DNA of 64,000 bases, taken from Lingula anatina (Eukaryota > Brachiopoda > Lingulata > Lingulida > Lingulidae). Positions 26,901-36,967 of the stretch are shown piece after piece (within the stretch, counting starts at the first letter, position 1; every line of letters starts with the position of its first letter). The translations under genes were made by a program, and so were the position numbers. The DNA lies in contig NW_019775557.1 of assembly GCF_001039355.2 (NCBI RefSeq), forward strand, positions 109,398-173,397. The letters are read 5' to 3'. The notes below the pieces were generated by a model. It saw nothing but the letters and a program-made list of their open reading frames with translations, had not been told where the DNA came from and did no database searches.

Positions 26901-28370
26901 ATGAGCTCAAGATCAATAGAAACTATTATTGTCTTAGTGGATTGATACGGGTTTACAATTGCTTCAATATCTCCTCTATAAGAAAGTGGATTGACAACAC
27001 TGTGCTTCAGGTAATTTAGTTTTGGTACTCAAACTGAGGCGACAGGTGGATAAGAAATCCTCAGAACATATTGCTCAGTTCAGATATTGCAAATGTGATT
27101 GTGATTGGTTGTGAAATGAGCAGACCACCCAATCACAATCAATATATCACATCTACCACATTCTAGCTCAATTTGAATCCACATCAGAAGATCATCTTGT
27201 ATTTATTTATTTATTTACTTTTATTTATTTATTTATTCAGATTCAGCTTTTTTTCCAATCATAAGAATAGTTTTAAACATAAATAGTGTTTAAATCTTTG
27301 CTACATCTTTATTGTCATTATTGTGAATAAGTTTGATGCAAAGGCATCGTTATATGGCATTCTGAATATTGTAGTTGGTTCTTAGTTTCTATGTTCAGAC
27401 ATATTATGTCTGGGCATACATCACAGAAATCTAGTACTGAAAAGATCTGCATTTTGTTTGAAATGAATGTTAACAATGGTAGGTATACATCTTGAAGATC
27501 TTCATAGTCACATGTTTTTGTTTACTTTTACCCATCTAAACAATGCAGTTGACAATTTTCTGCACTGTCAGACACTTGTTCAAGTTCCATATTAACAAAT
27601 TAAATGTCATTTTGGCATTTATGACCATATTGACCAATGATGTCACCTGTTTTCCAGCAATTTGATGTGTATTTTTACTTTAGGTCAAGTTTATACTTTT
27701 TGTTTGGTTACAAGTACCCATACCATGATAACTGAAATGGAATCGTATCATATAATTCATTTTGTCTGTACATGCCAGCATTGCTGTATAGTGACTTCTT
27801 TGCTGAAACCTATTGCCAAATAGGTACTTAATGTTAAACACATAAAATATTGAACAAATACCAAACATCTTATAAGAATGTTAAATTAAAGAAAACAGTT
27901 TGGAAGCCAAGATTTTATCTTCAATCCTGTGTTTTGTAAAGACTGAAATAATTTTTGATGGCTCTTTGTAGAAAGTATACAGCTACTGTGCAAGTGAGAG
28001 CAATCCCTAGGTTTGGAAGAATATTTTAGCATTTCAGTTATTTATTTATTTACTTAGTTACTTGTTCATTGGTTTCCGAGCAGACAATACACCTTGTCTA
28101 TAAGTGGATAACTATTTTGTTAGCAGGAATTAATTTTACTTACTCACTCAAGAATAACAATGCATTTAGAAATTATCAGTTAGTTTCATGATTTTCAAGT
28201 AATCACCATGCAGCTTATATTATTTCACAACTAATTATTTTTCTTGATCCATGATTAATTTAAATGAAATTGTTTACGGATAATCAGTTAAGTGATATAC
28301 CTCAAGATGAATTTGTAATGTTTTGTGATGTAAATTTATTGTTTAGTCTCTGCTGTGTAATCAATAAAGT
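23965..28370 (+). other. 3' UTR and downstream flank of the Pax-like gene
   Basis: AT-rich with no supported coding exon. Candidate polyadenylation signals AATAAA lie at 24304, 24484 and 28363; which one is used cannot be told, so the 3' UTR may be 0.35 to 4.4 kb. It contains the hairpin at 27096-27141 and ATTT-rich low-complexity runs near 27200 and 28040. Confidence 0.45.
27096..27141. repeat. Perfect 13-bp inverted repeat (hairpin)
   Basis: TGATTGTGATTGG at 27096-27108 is followed, after a 20-nt loop, by its exact complement at 27129-27141. It could be a small hairpin RNA, a MITE remnant, or chance. I found no longer stem continuing outwards. Confidence 0.6.
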
Positions 28371-28857
28371 AACAGCTAGCTATTATGTAGCTATTGTAAT
28401 TGTTGATTTGCATTGATATCTGCTCAACATTTCTTGTTGCTAAAGGACACAATTGCACACACACGGCACCTTCATAAACCTGGTAAAATATATCCGATGG
28501 ATATAACAGGTTTTAAGGAAATTCAAGATGGCAGTCAATGACTAAAAAATGCATTTCAACAAAGTAAATTTGCAATGCCTCTTACTAAGCAGGTTATACC
28601 AAAAGAGTTTGATCATTAAAACCTTTTTAACATCGAGTGGCAAAATTCAGCGATCCAATCTGCACTGGTATACTTTAAGAGGTCCTTGCATAAATTATGT
28701 TACAGGCTGTTTTCCTTTTGCAATTTCTCCACAGATGTGCTTTTTACTGTTTAGGTATCTAATTGACAGCGTGATCACGGGGGCTCCACCAGGGATGTTA
28801 AGGTATCAGCCCCTAAAATGTACTGATACAGAACACATAACTTTAGTACACGACTTA

Positions 28858-29074
28858 GACCCCATTTCCAGAGATTAGATCGATCTACTTTAGATCGACC
28901 TAACTCCCTGGGGGTTCACGCTAAATAGCTGTCAGCCGAGCGGACACGAAAGTTAATTACCCCCTTACAGCTTGTAGTAGGCGGGACGGACATATATAAG
29001 CCAGATTATCTGACAGTAATCTAGTGAGACTCCCCGCGGGGATAGATCGATCTAAAAGCTCTGGGAATACAGCC
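28858..29074. mobile_element. 217-bp MITE, copy 1 (Harbinger-like TTA target duplication)
   Basis: Imperfect terminal inverted repeats: left CCAGAG-ATTAGATCGATCTA, right end reading inwards CCCAGAGCTTTTAGATCGATCTA. Flanked by TTA at 28855-28857 and 29075-29077. A 3-bp TWA target duplication is typical of PIF/Harbinger elements. The interior shares about 90% of its bases with the second copy at 33613-33822. It has no coding capacity. Confidence 0.8.
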
Positions 29075-29788
29075 TTAATGTGAAAAGTGCCAAAGTCAAG
29101 CGGAAAACTAGCCCGAGCACATATGAAACACTTAAAAAATCAAACAGGTAAATATTAAGAAAAATTCAAGAACAGCTTGATAAAAACCCGCCTCATGAGC
29201 GATAAAGACTCAAAACCAAATATAACCAATTGATATAACTATGTATTCAACTCCATATTTTACGCCCCCTTTATCTGCAGTTCAAGTTTGTCTGATAAAG
29301 CAAGCGTTCAAAGTGTAAGTGGAAGAATGAAATTAAAACTCGTTTCTTTCTATATTTCATTTACCACGGCCGTACTGACACAGTGCAGGGCATTCTTTCA
29401 GGATTACGATTTTGACGGAACCGGCCTGATTTAGATAAACAAGCATATAATTCTCAATTCGCAAGAAAAATTAATACTGTATTGCTCCTGCATATTCTAA
29501 TTTAAGCATCTGTTGACGTATAGAATCATAATATGTCCTTAAAATTATTTAAAAAGCGTTTGTTACACATTCGCTCATTCAAACTATTACTATTATATGT
29601 ACGTTAGTGTTTCTGGAGAGAATCTGTGGTCTTTAACGGCATGAATAAAACAAACGTTCCAGACTTAATAAAGATCGCGATTTCCCAAACACCCTTCCTG
29701 TTCGAGAACTTCTACGGGAAACACCTACTGTCGGCAATTTCAATAAACATGATCCGTTATGATCGAAATTAGGAGTACCCAATCTGTT

Positions 29789-31768
29789 TTACGATTTCCT
29801 TTGCAATTTGCAGTAACAGTAAGGTCGGAGATGTGGGAGAGCATTCATTATGCAGTGTGGTTGCTCTCCATACACGTTTATTCTACTGATGGATCTGTCA
29901 CTGCACTTGAAAGTTTTTTCTTTGTGACTTTGGTAAACCGTAGCCTCGAAACGTCCGAGCCCTGGTTGAGTTTCTACGGTAACTTGATAGAAAAAGCCAT
30001 TTCCCGCGAAAGCCTTCTCCTCGATAAAAAATTTGGGCACTCGGCCATCTTGATCAGCGGACTTCTCAAATGTCAATACTTTCGCATTATCTGGGGACAT
30101 TTTGATCGCGGAAATTACTCTTCCTAATGTCAGGCGTGAACATTTATCTCTTTTCTCTTTGGTCATCTTGTTGATTGTTGACACAACTTCGTGCGTAGCC
30201 TCAGTGACATCCGGATCACTAATGTTAAGTCTTTCCCACTTTTGACACGCGCACCAATGAGGCTCTATCCCCGCATCTGCGCATGTCCGCTCAAGGGGAA
30301 TCTCTTCAAATAGACTGATGCCGCGTTTTAGTTTCCCGCCTGCCTCAGTTTCTGACTGCTTATAATTCAACATGTCCATAAAAGTGGCGTGAATATCAAA
30401 CGGGGATGTCAGGCGTTTCGCATTGATTAGAAAATTTGTATAAGCCTCGGGATAAAGCTTTTGAAATTTCTCCGGAAAACGAAATGAAAAGAACGGCAAG
30501 CGTTCTTCCAACTTTCCTTGAAAGGTCTCTCGCAATTTTCCAAAACGACAGCCGTGATCTGACATTAAAATAAGCACAGTTGAGTCAAGATGGCCATCTT
30601 TTTCTAGGTACTTTAAAAACTTGGTAAGTTCATCATCAGCGTTTTGAAGTGTTGTGTACTGACTATTGTGGCTGTATTCGTTATGAAACCCGAGGACGAA
30701 TTTTGGTTTGTCTGGGTACAGCACAAAGGCTTCTTTGAGCCAGTTCAACTGGTTAAGATGGTTGGACATGGAACCAAGACAAAAGCTCTGAAACATGTTT
30801 GATATCTCCCTTTTTCTCAAGTAGAATACACGCATGTTGTAGTCTGTAGGTGTTTCATTAAACCCAAGCAATCTATAATGAAACGTCCCAATGGTGGGTT
30901 CATCCTCAACCCACTGAGTGATATAGCCATGCCTTTTGAAATCCTTCCAAACAAATGGGAATCCATCAACAGACACAGCGCCAGGCCTTCCGCGCCTGGA
31001 TTCCGGAAGCTCCTCTTCAGTGAGGCCCGTAAGGATAGGGAGAAAAGCCTGTGTGGTACCGTCACCAACGATGTTGTATCCTTCAAGAACAGTTCCCTTC
31101 AGGTTCTTGGTGAAATACTGATAGGTCTTGGGCAGGTGGCGCATCCAAGTTAGACGAGAAACGCCATCGTAGCCTATCATCAGAACAGTTAAACCCATTG
31201 CGTTCCTCCCCCTTGGCGTGCTGTTGACACGTGCGAAAAGTGATGCATTGTACGCTATCCCAGACACTAAGTTTGTGTAATTCTCTCCGGTGGTTGGAGA
31301 GGTACAGTGTACTTCAGAAAAATCAAACTTTAATGGATCTCCATCAGTGAAGTCTGTTTTACTTCCCAAGCGCACGGTGTAGTCATCAATACCTCGCAGT
31401 ATTGGGACGTAAAAACAATGTATTTTGGTGTGTCTTTGGCGGGCCTTTCGAGAAATGCGATATGTTCCGTTTTCAACGTAGACCCAGTTCGTTTCTGCAG
31501 CACGGCTACACTGCACAGGAGCAGTTTTCGTTATAAACGACATTATTCCTGGTGCAAGTATTTTCAGGTCAGGCAAAACGCAGGCTGAGACGCGAGTGTT
31601 CTCGGGGAGAACCTTGGCTATGGTCTGGTTATAGGATTCGTCATGTAGCCAACTGATACCGACATAAACAATAATGCATAGTATTGAGAGACTCATGAGA
31701 AAGGAAACCTTTCTACAGAAAACTTTCGGTATTCTGTAAAGCAGCAGAGAGAATAAAGATGACTTCAT
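29789..31768 (-). CDS. DUF229 alkaline-phosphatase/sulfatase-fold type II membrane protein, copy A
   Basis: Single-exon, 659 residues, ATG at 31768. A short cytosolic N-terminus is followed by one signal-anchor segment (about residues 22-41), so the large C-terminal domain is predicted to be lumenal or extracellular with several N-glycosylation sequons. The core carries alkaline-phosphatase-superfamily landmarks: VLMIGYDGVSR (metal-binding Asp201), GDGTTQAFLP (about 235-244, threonines in the nucleophile region), NEYSHN (about 363-368) and LMSDHG (about 401-406, metal-binding Asp-His). These identify the DUF229 family; its substrate is not established, although the fold family handles sulfate or phosphate esters. 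The C-terminus is Cys-rich (HCIMN, RPYCYCK). It faces copy B at 34984 head to head, with a 3.2-kb spacer. Confidence 0.9.
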   Translation of the reverse strand: MKSSLFSLLLYRIPKVFCRKVSFLMSLSILCIIVYVGISWLHDESYNQTIAKVLPENTRVSACVLPDLKILAPGIMSFITKTAPVQCSRAAETNWVYVENGTYRISRKARQRHTKIHCFYVPILRGIDDYTVRLGSKTDFTDGDPLKFDFSEVHCTSPTTGENYTNLVSGIAYNASLFARVNSTPRGRNAMGLTVLMIGYDGVSRLTWMRHLPKTYQYFTKNLKGTVLEGYNIVGDGTTQAFLPILTGLTEEELPESRRGRPGAVSVDGFPFVWKDFKRHGYITQWVEDEPTIGTFHYRLLGFNETPTDYNMRVFYLRKREISNMFQSFCLGSMSNHLNQLNWLKEAFVLYPDKPKFVLGFHNEYSHNSQYTTLQNADDELTKFLKYLEKDGHLDSTVLILMSDHGCRFGKLRETFQGKLEERLPFFSFRFPEKFQKLYPEAYTNFLINAKRLTSPFDIHATFMDMLNYKQSETEAGGKLKRGISLFEEIPLERTCADAGIEPHWCACQKWERLNISDPDVTEATHEVVSTINKMTKEKRDKCSRLTLGRVISAIKMSPDNAKVLTFEKSADQDGRVPKFFIEEKAFAGNGFFYQVTVETQPGLGRFEATVYQSHKEKTFKCSDRSISRINVYGEQPHCIMNALPHLRPYCYCKLQRKS

Positions 31769-33612
31769 GTCAGCATCAGTGAATCAGTTACCAATGGTTT
31801 TGTGAAAGACAAACGCGAGAATGCAGCGATTTCTGAGAAATGGACCGATTGACCCGTTTCTTCTAAAGGGAATATTAGGACGTTAAAGCTGTTTTTTAAG
31901 TTAATGTCTCACCTTTGTTTCAAAATGACATTTTTGCTCTTTCTCGATCAAATAAGAATTTCTCGTTGTCCCTTGCAATGAAAAATGTATGATTCCGTTT
32001 GACACTGTCTATCACCAGTTAGATCCAGATGAGGTGTCCTTGGTTCTTCTTCTGTCCTTTACGTATCAATGTCTTTTTATCAATGTATACAGACAACGTA
32101 AATCACTGGAGATAGTAACCTAATCCGTCAAGACATAGGTAAACAGAGACAAGGGACAAGTTGCAATACTGTACATGTATGTCATAAATTGTTGCGCAGA
32201 TGATGTGCACGCGTCTGGTAGATAGCTGTTTTGTAATATATAATCACATAAGCACTGTATGTGAAGTTTCCATGTGCTGTATGATATGTATGACAATAGC
32301 AAAACCCATTTTAGTGACAGGTAAAACTGCAAACCTCCTGAGTGACCTTTCCGTTATCTATCCCAAACCCTGTTCTGCTGGCCGAGTACTCTGGCAAGGT
32401 AACTGATTTCTCTTAATCACTTTGATTCTTGTCTGGCAGAAAAGGTTATCCGCAAAAGTATATCGTTATCCAAGGTTATCCGCAAAAATATATATAGTTA
32501 TACTAAAATATCATACTTCGAGATGTACGAGTAAGCCAAAAAATACCGAATAACAAGCGAGCATAGTGTCTGTTCATTTGGACCATTGAGGAGCCATTAT
32601 TGTTCTATTAAGCGCACGATATGAGGGTGTCACGAGGCCGAAATGGAGATAAGTAGCAAATTACCAGTAGTTTCAGACAGAGTAATGTTAACCCGGGTAG
32701 CACTGGTATTAATGTTCCTTCCTTCCGTCATGGGGATATTGATTATAAAAAGGATCCATTCACTGGAATGATTTATTGATAAGGCGCGATTAATTGTACG
32801 CAGCCAAGGAGGTTATCTTGATAACATTCAAAATTTCCATTTAACTGCCTTAGTTAATACTCACAGCTTTTAATATGATGAAACACAGTGGGGCGCGGGG
32901 CGAAATGAGTTCTTTTTAAGTGTTTTTTTTTTTTTTTTTTTTTTGATAAATTGCTACAATAAAAAGCAAGAAAAGAATTTGTCAACATCTTTACAAATTA
33001 ACCTTGAATCCTTGAATATCTACCTGCAATACCGCCATGACGATGACCTACATCAAATGAAAAACAAACCCTTTTAGCTAATGCACATAAAAAGAAAAAA
33101 TCGTACTGCTTTGATAACATTTTAGCGCTCTTAATTTGAGAATTGAAACTGATGTACATATTAAATCAAACCCAACAGCTTAAGTAGAAAGAATATGAGT
33201 TTGCTGGGACTTGAATGAAGAGTATTCCGTAACAGTTTGCACAAAATACACACTTTTAGATAAAACGTGATTTTAAACCTAATATATCCTGTAACACTAC
33301 TGTGCTTTCGCTTCGTTCAATCGGACAACTATCACAACCAATAACACTTAGGGTAATAATTTGCTATACTAAACGTGACCTTGCTAAAGGGTTTTGAACA
33401 CCCACGCTAAAGAGAAAATAGAAGATTGCTAATTCTGGCATTTTCGCTCTTTTACTCAAGGTACACTTAAAATAATATGCGCACTGAGTAACTACATATC
33501 TTGGCTTTCTTTGCCCCAAATGTGCCTTTAAAAGGAAGCACAAGTGCTGAGCTTACTTGTGTCCCAATTCGGTGAGTCTTTCAAAGTACACTAAATAGTG
33601 GGCCTAAGCTAA
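31769..33612. other. Intergenic spacer between the two DUF229 genes
   Basis: It should contain the promoter of copy A just upstream of 31768. I see no TATA box or other gene. A 22-base T run lies at 32923-32944. Confidence 0.4.
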
Positions 33613-33822
33613 CACCCCATTTCCATAGATTAGATCGACCTACTTTAGATCGACCTAGCTCCCTGGGATTCACGCTAAATAGCTGTCAGCCGGGCGGACA
33701 CGAAAGTTAATTACCCCTTACAGCTTGTAGTAGGCGGGACGGACATTTAAGTCGGATTATCTGACAGTAATCTGAGACTCCCCGCGGGGATAGATCGATC
33801 TAAAATCTATGGGAATAGAGCC
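33613..33822. mobile_element. 210-bp MITE, copy 2
   Basis: Same family and orientation as the element at 28858-29074. Ends read CCATAG-ATTAGATCGACC and, from the right, CCCATAGATTTTAGATCGATC. The flanking target duplication is TAA (33610-33612 and 33823-33825). The two copies bracket DUF229 copy A. Confidence 0.8.
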
Positions 33823-34983
33823 TAAGACCCAAGATATCTTGGTCGGGATCCTAGGCCTAAGTATGTTTTAGGATCCCTTCATATTCGTTCATATGTTGTG
33901 GTTAATATTCATGCGACCCACTAGTACTGTATGCAGGTATTATAATTTATTCATTTAAGCCCGCTATGTGTCGTATCCTAGCCTATGGGAATTTCTCAGA
34001 ACAGAAATCCTACAGTGGAAAAAAGCAGCGTGAGAAGAGAAATTTGATTAGTTGGTTAACGAGCACGACCGACCCGACCCTAGTGAAATCGATTTTAGCA
34101 CCTCATTCTTCATAATCGAAAAAATCGTTTATTAAAATTGCTACCGACCTTGCTTTCTACCTGCAGTGTTCGTTAAACATCATCTATTATTAAAAAGAAA
34201 AGAAAAGTTTAAAAAAGCCTACTAAATCTGTTTTAAGAGAATCTCAGCTCGTAAACCAACCTATCATTTTTGTCTGTCCTGACTGTTCACAGTGAATCGA
34301 TACTGTTATAAGTGAGTGTAACTTTCCGTGTGCGTGCCACGTTCCGGGAAGGAAGGCGGTGCCATCTAACAGTGAATGAGGATGCCCTCTTTCACAGAAC
34401 GATTGAGACAGTATCATTTATTAATCGTCAAATAACATTGATTCGTTGTAATTAATAGCAACGACTTTATGAATTATTCTCGGAATCGACATTTCGTCGG
34501 CATAGCCTGTTGGGCATGGTCAGGTGGACACCCTTGACACCCTTGACGTCACGACCCCTTACCTAGAGTCATATAGCCACTCACGTGACCAAGTCGGACA
34601 GGTAAATGATGAATTTATATTATCTACTGGGACCAATATATAGCAGACGTATTATCCAAAACTTGAGACAGAAAAGCACTCGGTACAGAAAAGGAAACAA
34701 GAACATGTCATCAGGGTCTTTCTGAGAGCAGCGGCAAACGAAAAACGGAATAATATATTTTTCTTGGAAAGAGACATTCTAATTTGATCGAACAAACAGG
34801 ACAGTTTATTTACTTGTAGACATTCTGCAACAAAGGTGAGCCATTTATTTTCTCCATAAAAAAGGCATCGAAGCACAAACTTGTTCATTTCTTACAAAGC
34901 GCTGAAAATAAAGTTTTGCCTTTCACAAGGCCGCTTTCATACATTTTTAACAAGCAGTCAGCGGTTTGCTTCTTGGCGTTGAC

Positions 34984-36967
34984 ATGAAGTTCGCATCATT
35001 CTTTATGCAACCTAACAGAATACCAACGGCATTATGTAGGAAGTTTTACCTTCGTATATGTGCGGCAATACTATTAATTGTTATTTACATCGGTGCCAGT
35101 TGGCTATTGGACGAATTCACTGCCATGGCGCCAGCTAATAAATCAAACGTCCAAGCTTGCGTTCCGCCTCATCTTGAACTATTTCCTCCAGAAATAACGA
35201 CCTTTGGATTGGAACCGCGAACTGTACAGTGTACCAGCAAAGAAAAGAACTGGGTCTTCGTTGAAAATGGAAAATATCGCATTTCTCAAAATGCTCTCCA
35301 AAAACACGGTCAAATACTTTGCTCATATATTCCAATACAACGGGGTATTGATGACTACACTGTGCGCTTGGGAAGTAAAACAGACTTCATTGATGGAGAT
35401 CCGTTAAAGTTTGATTTTTCTGAAGTACACTGTACCTGTCCAACCACCGGAGAGAATTACACAAACTTAGTGTCTGGGATAGCGTACAACGCATCTCTTT
35501 TCGCACGTGCCAACAGCACGCCAAGAGGGAGGAACGCTATGGGTTTAAGTGTTCTGATGATAGGCTACGATGGCGTTTCTCGTCTAACTTGGATGCGCCA
35601 CCTGCCCAAGACCTATCAGTATTTCACCAAGAACCTGAAGGGAACTGTTCTCGAAGGATACAACATCGTTGGTGACGGTACCACACAGGCTTTTCTCCCT
35701 ATCCTAACGGGCCTCACTGAAGAAGAGCTTCCGGAATCCAGGCGCGGATGGCCTGGCGCTGTGTCTGTTGATGGATTCCCATTTGTTTGGAAGGATTTCA
35801 AAAAGCATGGCTATATCACTCAGTGGGTTGAGGATGAACCCAACTTGGGGACTTTTCATTACAGATTGCTTGGGTTCAATGAAATACCTACAGATCACAA
35901 CATGCGTGTATTCTACTTGAGAAAAAGGGAGATATCAAACATGTTTCAGAGCTTTTGTCTTGGTTCCATGTCCAACCATCTAAACCAGTTGAACTGGCTC
36001 AAAGATGCTTTTGTGGCGTACCCAGACAAACCAAAATTCGTTCTCGGGTTTTATAACGAATACAGTCATAATGTCGAGTACAGAATACTGCAAAACGCTG
36101 ATGATGGACTTGTGGAGTTTCTAAAATTCCTAGAAGAAGATGGCCATCTTGACTCAACTGTGCTTATTTTTAATGTCAGATCATGGCGTTCGCTATGGAA
36201 AATTGCGAGAGACTTTTCAAGGAAAGCTGGAAGAACGCTTACCATTTTTTTCATTTCGTTTTCCAGAGAAATTTCAAAAGCTTTATCCCGAGGCTTATAG
36301 AAATTTCGTGACCAATGCCCAGCGTTTGACAACCCCGTTTGATATACATGCCACATTTATAGACATACTGAATTATAAGCATTCAGAGACTGAGACAGGC
36401 GGGAAACTAAAACGCGGCATCAGTCTTTTTAAAGAAATTCCCCTTAATCGGACATGCGCAGATGCAGGTGTGGAGCCTCATTGGTGCGCGTGTCAAGAAT
36501 GGGAAAAACTAACCACAAGTGATCCGGATGTCATTGAGGCTGCGCGCGAAGTTGTGACAACGATAAACACTATGACCAGTGAGGAGAGGGATAAATGTTC
36601 AGGTCTGAGTTTAGGACGAGTAATTTCAGCGATAAAAATGTCTCCAGATAAAGCGAAAGTATTGACATTTGAAAAATCTGCTGATCAAGATGGCCGAATG
36701 CCTCAATTTTCCATCGAGGAGAGGATTTTCGCAGAAGATTGCGTGTTCTATCAAGTTACCATAGAAACTCAACCAGGGCTTGGGCGTTTCGAGGCTACGG
36801 TTTATCAAAGCACAAAAGAAAAAACCTTTAATTGCGCTTATAGCTCCATCAGTAGAATAAACATGTATGGCGAGCAACCGCACTGCATAATGGATGATTT
36901 CCCACATCTCAGACCCTACTGTTACTGCAAAGAGCAGAAAACATCAAATATGAAACTGCGCAGATAA
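34984..36967 (+). pseudogene. DUF229 membrane protein, copy B, frameshifted
   Basis: ATG at 34984 aligns with the start of copy A; an upstream in-frame TTG is not needed. The signal anchor, GYDGVSR, GDGTTQAFLP and the middle of the domain are intact to 36166. There a run of five T (36167-36171) replaces the four T of copy A and shifts the frame. The first frame ends at 36300 after scrambled residues, while the rest (SDHG motif onward, Cys-rich tail) continues in the next frame to a stop at 36967. Without the shift it would be similar in length to copy A. The first 125 residues and the C-terminal third are much more diverged from copy A than the centre. A homopolymer sequencing error is as likely as a real lesion. 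AATAAA lies at 37300. Confidence 0.8.

Noticed and set aside
28473-28514. Imperfect AAACCTG/CAGGTTT hairpin
   Set aside because: Short, interrupted arms; not distinguishable from chance in AT-rich DNA.
28549-28878. 109-codon open frame running into the first MITE
   Set aside because: No recognisable domain; its end lies in transposon sequence.
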